Below, in pieces: positions 24,240 through 32,755 of a stretch of 64,000 bases of DNA. Each line of letters opens with the position of its first letter. The stretch's first letter is position 1. The notes below the pieces were generated by a model. It was not told the origin of the DNA and did no database searches. It saw only the letters and a list, made by a program, of their open reading frames with translations. Both the position numbers and the translations under genes were made by a program. The DNA lies in contig NZ_VCEI01000030.1 of assembly GCF_005860765.1 (NCBI RefSeq), forward strand, positions 310,001 through 374,000, written 5' to 3'. This DNA comes from Dyadobacter sediminis (GTDB lineage Bacteria > Bacteroidota > Bacteroidia > Cytophagales > Spirosomataceae).

Positions 24240-26363
24240 ATGCGTAGCATATCATTCCTCCCGATAGGGGCAAAAACATTACTGCTGCTGTGTATGATAT
24301 CATCCGCAGCATTTGCACAAATCAAAATAACAACACCCACTTTTCAGGCTGTTTATCAGCGCGACATTTCAGGGCAAAGAACAATTGATGTATCCGGAAC
24401 ATTCAGTGTTCCGATGGATAAAATTGAAATCAGGGCCGTTCCTGTGATTCCGGGCCAGGGCATAGAAACCGCATGGAAGGATTTGCAGCAATCTCCGAAA
24501 GGAGGCGTTTTTTCCGGCCAGATCACATTGATCGGCGGATGGTATACAATCGAGGTCCGCGGCGTTTCGGACGGCAAAGTAGTCGGACGCGATGTACTTG
24601 CAAGACTGGGTGTCGGTGAAGTTTTTATAATAGCCGGCCAGTCAAATGCACAAGGCCTGAAAGCCTATCCGGGCCCTTCTGCCAAGGACGACAGGGTGCT
24701 ATATGTTTCCAATTACAACAATGACATACGGGATTTGCTTACAGACCCGGTTCCGGCAGCATTTGACAAAATAACCCAGAATGTTGACATCATGTCTCCA
24801 CGCGGCCAGACAGCCTGGTGCTGGGGAATTCTGGGCGATTTTCTGGTTGCCAAGCTAAATGTTCCGGTTGTGTTTATCAATGTGGCATGGGAAGGAACCG
24901 GCATTGAAAACTGGTCGAGCAGCGCAAAAGGATTACCGACTGTAAATAAATACGGAGGCTTTGTCTACCCTCCTCAGATGCCGTATGCCAACCTGAGAGT
25001 AGCCGCCAGAAATTACGCCAATCAATATGGAATAAGAGCCATTCTGTGGATGCAGGGTGAAACCGATGCACTTTATAGAACTTCCGCTTCTTACTACAGA
25101 GATAATCTGCAGTTTATCATGAACACACTTGGACAGGAAACCGGCAAAAGAATCACATGGGTAATTGCACGTACTTCCCGTACTTCTGCCGGATCCAATA
25201 TTGAATCAAGTATAAATCCGGTCATCGTTGCGGCACAGAATGCTGTGCTGGATACGCCGTTCAATCCTACTTATCCCGGGCCTGAAACGGACCCGCTTGT
25301 ACCGGATCGTCCGGACGGAACCCATTTCATCGGAACCGAATCGCTGACAATCCTTGCAAATGCATGGAACCAGAGCCTGGATTCCAGATTCTTTTCCACG
25401 GTTACGCCGGTTAATCCGGCAAAAGTTCCAAACGTAAGCGCAACCTGTGTCACAGAAAACAATGCCGTTTCCATTTCACTTCCTACGGGATTTGCATCTT
25501 ACGAATGGAATACGGGTGAGAAAACGAATACGATCAAGGTTACAAAAGCAGGAACTTACCGTGCAACGGTTAAAGATGCGGTCGGAAATTCCATGTTGTC
25601 GTCTGTAGTTGTACTGGATGATGCAGCCAAGCCTGTAATACCAGTGATTTTGCAGCAAGGTCAGCAACAAGCTTGTGCCGATTCCTCTTTTCAGTTTTCA
25701 GTTGCCGAAGGTAATGATGTTTACAGCTGGTATAAAGAAGGGACTAACACTGTTCTGGCAACAGGCGCATCGGTAAAAATAGCGGAGGCAGGCAACTACT
25801 TTGTAAAAGCGCAGAACATTTTTGGCTGCATTTCGGATAATTCAAATTCATCTTCCCTGATTATCCGTCCGAAAATTTCTACGCCGGTAATCGAGCCGTC
25901 TGGACCTTTCAGTGTGACTGCCAGCATCAGTGAAGCAGGTCTTAACGAAAAATTCTTATGGCGCAGACCCGGTACAGAAAGTGATACAACTGCCAGTCTG
26001 ATCAAAATTCTGAAGACCGGCACTTATTCGGCAAAGGCAGAAGTAGCTTTTAAAATAGGTAACAATTCACTTACATGCTATTCGGATGCAGCTTCAAGGG
26101 AATTTATTACCAATGAACAGAACGAAGTGGTTATTTATCCTAATCCAAGTCAGGGCAATTATATTTACATAGAAGCCCGGGATAATATCAACGATGCATC
26201 AGTTACCATTTTTGACCTTTTCGGAAGAGTGATCCGGTATACAACGCCAAAATTGTTTAACAGCCGGATGCAAATAGATGTAAGCAATCTTTCCACAGGC
26301 AAATATATTTTGCGGGTAACCGGACAGGGACAAAGTCTTACCAAACAGATTGTCGTCCGATAA
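24240..26363 (+). CDS. T9SS-exported SASA-family esterase, shorter paralogue
   Basis: 707 residues with signal peptide (KTLLLLCMISSAAFAQ). Same order of parts as the preceding gene: N-terminal beta domain, SASA/SGNH domain with FIIAGQSNAQG, WMQGETD and PDGTHFIGTE, only about three Ig-like units (for example YEWNTGEKTNTIKV, VYSWYKEG, FLWRRPG) and a T9SS type A domain (VVIYPNPSQGNYIYIEA ... LSTGKYILRVTG). The two genes look like a tandem duplication in which the number of Ig units then diverged. A role in deacetylating extracellular glycans is inferred from the family. Confidence 0.88.
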   Translation: MRSISFLPIGAKTLLLLCMISSAAFAQIKITTPTFQAVYQRDISGQRTIDVSGTFSVPMDKIEIRAVPVIPGQGIETAWKDLQQSPKGGVFSGQITLIGGWYTIEVRGVSDGKVVGRDVLARLGVGEVFIIAGQSNAQGLKAYPGPSAKDDRVLYVSNYNNDIRDLLTDPVPAAFDKITQNVDIMSPRGQTAWCWGILGDFLVAKLNVPVVFINVAWEGTGIENWSSSAKGLPTVNKYGGFVYPPQMPYANLRVAARNYANQYGIRAILWMQGETDALYRTSASYYRDNLQFIMNTLGQETGKRITWVIARTSRTSAGSNIESSINPVIVAAQNAVLDTPFNPTYPGPETDPLVPDRPDGTHFIGTESLTILANAWNQSLDSRFFSTVTPVNPAKVPNVSATCVTENNAVSISLPTGFASYEWNTGEKTNTIKVTKAGTYRATVKDAVGNSMLSSVVVLDDAAKPVIPVILQQGQQQACADSSFQFSVAEGNDVYSWYKEGTNTVLATGASVKIAEAGNYFVKAQNIFGCISDNSNSSSLIIRPKISTPVIEPSGPFSVTASISEAGLNEKFLWRRPGTESDTTASLIKILKTGTYSAKAEVAFKIGNNSLTCYSDAASREFITNEQNEVVIYPNPSQGNYIYIEARDNINDASVTIFDLFGRVIRYTTPKLFNSRMQIDVSNLSTGKYILRVTGQGQSLTKQIVVR

Positions 26364-26399
26364 ACGCATTTTTCTCGGCATTATACCCTTCTTTTTCGT

Positions 26400-26429
26400 A
26401 AATGAGCCCTGCCAAAGCGGGGCTTATTT
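26400..26429 (+). terminator. Terminator after the esterase pair
   Basis: AAATGAGCCCTGC and GCGGGGCTTATTT pair over 13 positions (two G-U) around a CAAA loop, 37 bases behind the stop codon. Confidence 0.75.
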
Positions 26430-26466
26430 AGTATGATACTAATTAGACAAAAGATAAACTAAAGAA

Positions 26467-26498
26467 TTTGATTGATAAATTTTCAAAGGCTAATTTTG
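26467..26498 (+). promoter_or_regulatory. Promoter of the nuo operon
   Basis: TTTG (26467-26470), a 20-base spacer and TAATTTTG (26491-26498) match the Bacteroidetes -33/-7 promoter form well. The predicted transcript would have a leader of roughly 65-70 bases before nuoA. Confidence 0.7.
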
Positions 26499-26571
26499 AG
26501 AAACCTGAAAATAATGTAATCATTATCATATTTTCACTCAGATTACGTTAAATATAGTTGATTGATATATT

Positions 26572-26946
26572 ATGAAAAGCACCTATTTCCCTTCCGATTA
26601 CCTGCCGATTCTTGTTCAGTTTATCCTTGCTGCCGGCTTTATCGGCGGAACGATGATCGTAACGCACATGATCGGCCCAAGCCGGAAAAGCAAGCTCAAA
26701 GACGATCCGTTTGAATGTGGCATTGAATCGGTTGGTGATGCAAGAACGCCTATTTCTGTCAAGTACTTTCTTGTAGCCATTCTTTTCGTCCTTTTCGATG
26801 TTGAAGTAATATTTATGTATCCCTGGGCAGTAAATTTCAAGGGATTAGGAATGTTTGGGTTTGTAGAAATGTTGTTGTTTATGGCACTGCTTCTTTCCGG
26901 GTTTTACTATGTAATCCGCAAAGGCGTGTTGAATTGGGAAGAGTAA
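26572..26946 (+). CDS. nuoA: NADH-quinone oxidoreductase subunit A
   Basis: 124 residues with three membrane segments (about 10-32, 63-84 and 94-115). NuoA is a small core membrane subunit of complex I at the junction with the peripheral arm. The conserved loop DPFECGIESVGDA and the following FLVAILFVLFDVEVIFMYPWA are clear. First gene of the cluster; nuoB begins 27 bases later. Confidence 0.96.
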   Translation: MKSTYFPSDYLPILVQFILAAGFIGGTMIVTHMIGPSRKSKLKDDPFECGIESVGDARTPISVKYFLVAILFVLFDVEVIFMYPWAVNFKGLGMFGFVEMLLFMALLLSGFYYVIRKGVLNWEE

Positions 26947-26973
26947 ACTTCAAACTTTGAACACAGAGAAATT

Positions 26974-27516
26974 ATGAAAGAAGTAACGATAGTGGATGCT
27001 CCGCAAGGACATAGCGGATCCGGTTTTTTTGCGACTTCATTTGATGAAGCAATTGGTTTGGCGCGCAGTTACTCCTTATGGCCTCTACCTTTCGCAACTT
27101 CATGCTGCGGAATTGAATTTATGGCTACCATGGGAGCGCATTATGATATATCCCGTTTCGGATCAGAAAGACCCAGCTTTTCGCCTCGTCAGGCCGATCT
27201 GCTGATGGTGATGGGAACTATTGCCAAGAAAATGGCACCCGTTGTCAAACAGGTTTATCTGCAAATGGCGGAACCACGCTGGGTAATGGCAGTCGGTGCC
27301 TGCGCAACCAGCGGCGGCATATTTGATACTTACAGTGTTTTACAAGGAATAGACCGTATTATTCCTGTTGACGTATATGTGCCGGGATGTCCTCCAAGGC
27401 CTGAGCAAATCATTGACGGTTTGATGCACATCCAGCATCTGGCACAAAACGAAAAGCTCCGCCGCAGAAATACGGATGAGTACCAGCAACTATTGTCATC
27501 ATATAATATTCAGTAA
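26974..27516 (+). CDS. nuoB: NADH-quinone oxidoreductase subunit B
   Basis: 180 residues. Carries the terminal 4Fe-4S cluster N2 that passes electrons to quinone. Ligands seen: the Cys-Cys pair in PFATSCCGIEFM, the Cys of GACATSGG and the Cys of VPGCPPRPE. Seven bases separate it from nuoC. Confidence 0.97.
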   Translation: MKEVTIVDAPQGHSGSGFFATSFDEAIGLARSYSLWPLPFATSCCGIEFMATMGAHYDISRFGSERPSFSPRQADLLMVMGTIAKKMAPVVKQVYLQMAEPRWVMAVGACATSGGIFDTYSVLQGIDRIIPVDVYVPGCPPRPEQIIDGLMHIQHLAQNEKLRRRNTDEYQQLLSSYNIQ

Positions 27517-27522
27517 CCCCTT

Positions 27523-28023
27523 ATGCTAAGTAATCAGGAGGTAGCAGAAGCACTTTTGGAAAAATTTGGCGATCAGGTTTTTGACTTTGAAGAGCCGTAC
27601 GGATTGCTGACACTTTCAACTACCCGGGAACAAATTATTCCGATTCTCGAATTTTTGCGTGATCATAAAACGTATCAGGTCATATTCCTGACGGATCTGA
27701 CAGGCATTCACTATCCTGACAATCAGGACAAGGAATTTGTAGTCGTTTATCACATGCACAGCTTTGTTCATAACTTCCGTATCCGGATCAAAGTGGCGCT
27801 GGCTGAGCAGGATATTCATATACCGACTGCAACCGGCTTGTTTGCAGGTGCAAACTGGATGGAGCGCGAGACATACGATTACTTCGGGATCCTGTTTGAC
27901 GGGCATCCAAATCTGAGGCGTATCCTGAACATAGAAGAAATGGATTACTTTCCGATGCGGAAAGAATTTCCGCTGGAAGATGCTACACGAGAAGACAAAA
28001 TTGACGCCCTTTTTGGCCGATGA
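27523..28023 (+). CDS. nuoC: NADH-quinone oxidoreductase subunit C
   Basis: 166 residues of the 30-kDa subunit family, part of the peripheral arm. The family signature ERETYDYFGILFDGHPNLRRIL is complete (residues about 123-144), followed by FPLEDATREDK. NuoC and NuoD are separate genes here, unlike the fusion in Escherichia coli. Confidence 0.96.
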   Translation: MLSNQEVAEALLEKFGDQVFDFEEPYGLLTLSTTREQIIPILEFLRDHKTYQVIFLTDLTGIHYPDNQDKEFVVVYHMHSFVHNFRIRIKVALAEQDIHIPTATGLFAGANWMERETYDYFGILFDGHPNLRRILNIEEMDYFPMRKEFPLEDATREDKIDALFGR

Positions 28024-28040
28024 CCTATATTGATTAAAAT

Positions 28041-29270
28041 ATGGCAGATATTGAATTGTTACCACATAATGTTCCTTCACCCAACACAGAATTGCCTGAG
28101 CTGGTTGAGGAACTGACTACGCTTAACCTGGGTCCTACACACCCGGCAACACACGGGATTTTTCAAAACGTTCTGAAAATGGACGGTGAAAAAATCGTTT
28201 CGGGCGAGCAGACCATTGGATATATACATCGTGCATTTGAAAAAATTGCTGAAAGAAGAGCATTTTATCAGATTACTACATTAACCGACCGTATGAACTA
28301 CTGTTCATCCCCGATCAATAATCTGGGATGGAATATGACAGTAGAGAAATTACTGGGTGTGGAAGTTCCGAAAAGAGCGCAGTACATCCGCGTGATTATG
28401 ATGGAGCTTGCACGTATCACGGACCATTTGATCTGTAACAGCATTCTTGGCGTTGATACGGGTGCTTTTACCGGGTTTTTGTATGTTATGCAGAAACGGG
28501 AAGAAGTATATGAAATTTATGAAGAAGTTTGCGGAGCGCGTCTGACCACCAATATGGGCCGTTTGGGCGGCATGGAACGTGATCTTTCTACAACTGCAAT
28601 CCGCAAGATTCATGAATTCATCAAGTCGTTTCCGCCGGTTCTGAAAGAGCTTGAAAAGCTGCTGAACCGTAACCGTATTTTCATGGACCGTACCATAAAC
28701 GTGGGTCCGATTTCAGTGGAAAGAGCGTTGTCTTACGGTTTTACCGGACCTAATTTGCGTGCTGCCGGCCTGGATTATGATGTCCGTGTCATGAATCCTT
28801 ATTCTTCTTACGAGGACTTTGATTTTTCAATTCCCGTTGGCCAGAACGGAGATACTTATGACCGTTACATGGTTCGCAATGAGGAAATGTGGCAAAGTCT
28901 GAAAATTGTGGAACAAGCCATCAACAACCTTCCGGAAGGGCCGTATTATGCGGATGCGCCGGAATATTACCTTCCTCCGAAAAAAGAAGTTTACAGGAAC
29001 ATGGAAGCGCTTATTTACCATTTCAAAATTGTAATGGGCGAAATAGATGCGCCTGCCGGAGAAGTTTATCATGCAGTGGAAGGAGGAAACGGCGAACTGG
29101 GCTTTTATCTGATCAGTGATGGCGGAAGAGCACCATACCGGCTTCATTTCCGCCGGCCAAGCTTTATCTATTATCAGGCATATCCTGAAATGTGTAAAGG
29201 CAGCACATTGTCCGATGCGATTTTAACAATGAGCAGCCTGAATGTAATTGCCGGAGAGCTGGATGCCTGA
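28041..29270 (+). CDS. nuoD: NADH-quinone oxidoreductase subunit D
   Basis: 409 residues, the 49-kDa subunit that shapes the quinone site together with NuoB. It begins with the family hallmark NLGPTHPATHGIFQ and holds GYIHRAFEKIAE, DRMNYCSSPINN and the C-terminal YRLHFRRPSF. 17 bases from nuoC; a 72-base gap without a gene follows before nuoE. Confidence 0.97.
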   Translation: MADIELLPHNVPSPNTELPELVEELTTLNLGPTHPATHGIFQNVLKMDGEKIVSGEQTIGYIHRAFEKIAERRAFYQITTLTDRMNYCSSPINNLGWNMTVEKLLGVEVPKRAQYIRVIMMELARITDHLICNSILGVDTGAFTGFLYVMQKREEVYEIYEEVCGARLTTNMGRLGGMERDLSTTAIRKIHEFIKSFPPVLKELEKLLNRNRIFMDRTINVGPISVERALSYGFTGPNLRAAGLDYDVRVMNPYSSYEDFDFSIPVGQNGDTYDRYMVRNEEMWQSLKIVEQAINNLPEGPYYADAPEYYLPPKKEVYRNMEALIYHFKIVMGEIDAPAGEVYHAVEGGNGELGFYLISDGGRAPYRLHFRRPSFIYYQAYPEMCKGSTLSDAILTMSSLNVIAGELDA

Positions 29271-29342
29271 AAAAATGGACTTCAATCCATAAACAATAAG
29301 GTTTTCATGTTGGAAAACTTGTTTCAAAGACTATATTAAGAA

Positions 29343-29840
29343 ATGACGGAAATCCCTAATCTTGTTGCGTTTACACCGGAACGACTGGAAAAAGTAAAAG
29401 AAATCATTGCACGTTATCCCGAGGGCCGGCAGAAATCAGCTCTTTTGCCTGTTCTGCACGTTGCACAGGAACAATGGGGCTGGCTGAGCAGTGAAGTAAT
29501 GGATTATGTGGCTGGTATTCTAAGTATTGAGCCCGTGGAGGTTTACGAGGTTGCGACCTTTTACACGATGTATCATCTTGATCCGGTCGGAAAGCATGTC
29601 ATCGAATATTGCCGTACAGGTCCTTGCTGCCTGATGGGCGGTGAAGATGTATATGGCCATCTGAAGCAAAAACTGGGTATCGGAGCAGGCGAGACTACAT
29701 CGGACGGCCTTTTTACCCTGAAAGAAGTGGAATGTCTGGCGGCGTGCGGTTGGGGGCCGGTTTTTCAGATTCGTGAGAAGTATTATATGAATCTTACGAA
29801 CGACCGCATAGACGAAATCATTGAAGAGTTAAGTAAATAA
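29343..29840 (+). CDS. nuoE: NADH-quinone oxidoreductase subunit E
   Basis: 165 residues, the 24-kDa thioredoxin-like subunit with a 2Fe-2S cluster. Ligand pairs: CRTGPC (C-x4-C) and CLAACG (C-x3-C). The helical N-terminal part (YPEGRQKSALLPVLHVAQEQWGW...) is typical. It works with NuoF in the NADH-oxidising module. Confidence 0.97.
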   Translation: MTEIPNLVAFTPERLEKVKEIIARYPEGRQKSALLPVLHVAQEQWGWLSSEVMDYVAGILSIEPVEVYEVATFYTMYHLDPVGKHVIEYCRTGPCCLMGGEDVYGHLKQKLGIGAGETTSDGLFTLKEVECLAACGWGPVFQIREKYYMNLTNDRIDEIIEELSK

Positions 29841-29864
29841 GCTGTAAGCTGAAAATATCCTCAA

Positions 29865-31205
29865 ATGGCTAGAAAAATATTAACGGAGCATATCAATATT
29901 CCAGGTATTGAAAGCTTTGACGTTTACCGTCAGCAGGGAGGCTATACTGCCGTTGAAAAAGCTATAAAAACCATGACTCCGGAAGAAGTTGTGGAAGAAG
30001 CAAAAAAATCAGGTGTGCGCGGACGAGGCGGCGCCGGATTTCCGATGGGAATGAAATGGGGCTTTCTGGCAAAACCCGAAGGCGTTCCCCGTTATCTTGT
30101 ATGCAACGCGGATGAATCCGAGCCTGGAACTTTCAAGGATCATCATTTAATGAAATCGATCCCTCATTTGCTGATCGAGGGAATGATCATTTCCAGTTTT
30201 GCACTTGGCGCTAACAAGTCTTTCATTTATGTCCGCGGTGAGCTGATGTATGTGATACGGATTCTGGAAAAAGCTATTGAAGAAGCAAAAGCAAAAGGAT
30301 TTCTTGGAAAAAATATATTGGGAAGCGGCTACGATCTCGAACTGATTGTTCAGCCCGGCGGTGGCGCTTACATATGCGGAGAAGAAACGGCATTGCTGGA
30401 ATCGCTTGAAGGCAAAAGAGGCAATCCGAGAAACAAACCTCCGTTCCCGGCAGTAAAAGGATTATATCAGAGCCCTACGGTCGTCAATAACGTGGAATCT
30501 ATTTCCAATATGCCGTGGATTATCAATAACGGCGGCGATGCGTATGCAGCAATTGGAATCGGACGGAGTACGGGCACAAAACTGATTTCTGCATCAGGAC
30601 ACATCCAGAAACCGGGTGTTTACGAGATTGAACTTGGACTAAGCGTTGATGAATTCCTGAACTCGGACGAATATTGCGGCGGTATCAGAAAAGGACATTA
30701 TCTGAAAGCACTGGTTGCAGGCGGTTCTTCCGTGCCCATTCTTCCTGCAAATCTGATTACAAAAACGGCCAATGGCGAAGATCGTCTGATGTCATATGAA
30801 TCTTTGTCTGACGGCGGATTTGCAACGGGCACCATGCTGGGTTCAGGCGGGTTTATTGTTTTTGATGAAACAGCCTGTATCGTACGAAATACATGGAATT
30901 TTTCCCGTTTTTATCACCATGAATCGTGCGGACAATGCAGTCCATGCCGTGAAGGAACCGGCTGGATGGAAAAAGTACTGCACCGGATCGAGCATGGGCA
31001 TGGCAGCATGCACGATATTGATCTGCTTGTCGATATTTCCAAGAAAATAGAAGGCAATACAATCTGTCCTTTGGGAGACGCGGCTGCGTGGCCTGTTGCC
31101 AGCGCAATCCGTCATTTCAGGGACGAATTCATGTGGCATATAACCAATCCGCTGGAAGCGTCGCAGCCGGGTGCTGTATATCAGGGAGAAATGGCACTGG
31201 TATAA
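29865..31205 (+). CDS. nuoF: NADH-quinone oxidoreductase subunit F
   Basis: 446 residues, the NADH- and FMN-binding subunit. Seen: GVRGRGGAGFPMGMKW (FMN/NADH loop), CNADESEPGTFKD, GGGAYICGEETALLESLEGK and the 4Fe-4S (N3) ligands in ESCGQCSPCREGT with a further Cys in NTICPLGDAA. Its TAA stop overlaps the ATG of the next gene as TAATG, so the two are probably translationally coupled. Confidence 0.97.
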   Translation: MARKILTEHINIPGIESFDVYRQQGGYTAVEKAIKTMTPEEVVEEAKKSGVRGRGGAGFPMGMKWGFLAKPEGVPRYLVCNADESEPGTFKDHHLMKSIPHLLIEGMIISSFALGANKSFIYVRGELMYVIRILEKAIEEAKAKGFLGKNILGSGYDLELIVQPGGGAYICGEETALLESLEGKRGNPRNKPPFPAVKGLYQSPTVVNNVESISNMPWIINNGGDAYAAIGIGRSTGTKLISASGHIQKPGVYEIELGLSVDEFLNSDEYCGGIRKGHYLKALVAGGSSVPILPANLITKTANGEDRLMSYESLSDGGFATGTMLGSGGFIVFDETACIVRNTWNFSRFYHHESCGQCSPCREGTGWMEKVLHRIEHGHGSMHDIDLLVDISKKIEGNTICPLGDAAAWPVASAIRHFRDEFMWHITNPLEASQPGAVYQGEMALV

Positions 31206-32734
31206 TGAATTTGAACAAAACCCTGCTTTGGATTAAAAACAATTCATTATCAATTTCTCTTGTTTTCGGACTGATCAGTTTTGTAATTCTTGTTGCCATT
31301 AAAATCAAGGCTTCAATCAGTTATCATCCTGATATTTCCGGAAGCGAGGGCAGCAGCATCGCTCCTATCCAGCTTCTTGTTGACGGAAATGCCATTTACC
31401 GCGATCCGGAAAATGCCCCTTTTCGTCTAACGCAGTATACGCCGCTTTACTTCTGTATGGTCGCATTTTTCTGCAAATTGGCAAACTGGCATGCTGCCGA
31501 GGTACACAAGATATATCTTGCAAGCAGGTTCTTTTCAAATGTTTTTACAATTTTGGCTGTATCCGTTGCAGGTTTACTGATTTTCCGGATTACAAAAAAG
31601 AAAATAGCAGGAATTCTAGCAGCATTGTATGTTTTTCATGTGCTAAGCTTCTGGTTTCTGACTACATCGCGGCCGGACAGTTTACTTGTGCTGCTGACTG
31701 CCCTTTTTATCTGTAGCGTTTATTACGCATTGAGCGGTACCGGAAATCAATACGGGTGGTACGTGGCAATCTTTATAGCCGTATCGGCTTTTTTTGTCAA
31801 GCAAAGCGGCGCCATTTTGTCCATTTCACTGGGTTTATTCTGGTTATGTACAAAGCAATGGAAAACGTTATTTACGCTGACTGTCTTTGGACTGGCCGTT
31901 TTCGGATTTTATCTGTTGCTTTTGCCGATCAACAGCGTAGATCTGTTTTTTACAAACATCATCGGAGGCGTTGCGAATTCTGCCAGCTGGGGCTGGTTTT
32001 ATGACTGGACACTTCAGCACTGGCTATTGCAGTTTGCGCCTTTGATTGTCATCAACATCATCGTAAGTGCCTACATACTTTATTACAAGCCTTCCGACTT
32101 TTACCTGTTTTTGACTCTATGTTGTTTTATGTTTTTTGTATTTTCAACAACAACCGCTTTTAAAATAGGTGCAGGCGTCGGTTATTATCAGGATTATATG
32201 CTTACAGCGGTGGTGCAGATTACTTTATTTACCTGTGATGCGGCAAACCGGCATATTTTCAACAATGATTTTTTAAGGTCCGGATTATCGCTGTACCTTG
32301 TTCTGGCGTTTATGCATTGTACAATATTTTTGTTTATGAAGTACAATGCATCCAGCAATGAAAATTTTGTAAGCCACTATATTGAAGAACGAAAGGTATC
32401 CGAGTATCTTTATCACGATAAAAAGTTAAAGGAAAATGAATGGGTTTATGTATGCCCCGGAGCAGGAGAAGGAAGTTTCGGCGGTTATCTTCTGAATCAT
32501 TTTTTGGTCAGGAATGCCCTGATCCCTTTTGCAGATCTCGTTTACCTCGCTGACCGGAACGGTACTTTCAATTACGACAAGTTCCGAAGCATGGTTAGGA
32601 AAAAGGAAATCAAATATGTAATTTCAAAGAAGGGAAGTGTACCCGTTAATATACTAAATTACGATTTTGGAACTACTTTAAAGTATAATTCCACAATTGG
32701 CTCATTCGATATATATGAAGCAAACAAACTATAG
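31205..32734 (+). CDS. Multi-pass membrane protein, GT-C glycosyltransferase-like, inserted in nuo
   Basis: 509 residues, starting at the ATG that overlaps the nuoF stop codon. About ten hydrophobic segments fill residues 15-400, followed by a soluble C-terminal part of about 110 residues. The features YTPLYF near residue 80, a first loop with SYHPDISGSEGS, and SRPDSLLVLL resemble the GT39/ArnT-like (GT-C) transferases that use lipid-linked sugars at the membrane; the assignment is by pattern only. It is not a known complex I subunit. Base composition looks somewhat more AT-rich than the flanking nuo genes. Its position between nuoF and nuoG means it must be co-transcribed with complex I genes. 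Confidence 0.75.
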   Translation: MNLNKTLLWIKNNSLSISLVFGLISFVILVAIKIKASISYHPDISGSEGSSIAPIQLLVDGNAIYRDPENAPFRLTQYTPLYFCMVAFFCKLANWHAAEVHKIYLASRFFSNVFTILAVSVAGLLIFRITKKKIAGILAALYVFHVLSFWFLTTSRPDSLLVLLTALFICSVYYALSGTGNQYGWYVAIFIAVSAFFVKQSGAILSISLGLFWLCTKQWKTLFTLTVFGLAVFGFYLLLLPINSVDLFFTNIIGGVANSASWGWFYDWTLQHWLLQFAPLIVINIIVSAYILYYKPSDFYLFLTLCCFMFFVFSTTTAFKIGAGVGYYQDYMLTAVVQITLFTCDAANRHIFNNDFLRSGLSLYLVLAFMHCTIFLFMKYNASSNENFVSHYIEERKVSEYLYHDKKLKENEWVYVCPGAGEGSFGGYLLNHFLVRNALIPFADLVYLADRNGTFNYDKFRSMVRKKEIKYVISKKGSVPVNILNYDFGTTLKYNSTIGSFDIYEANKL

Positions 32735-32755
32735 AATTGTGAATAGTTATTTGGC

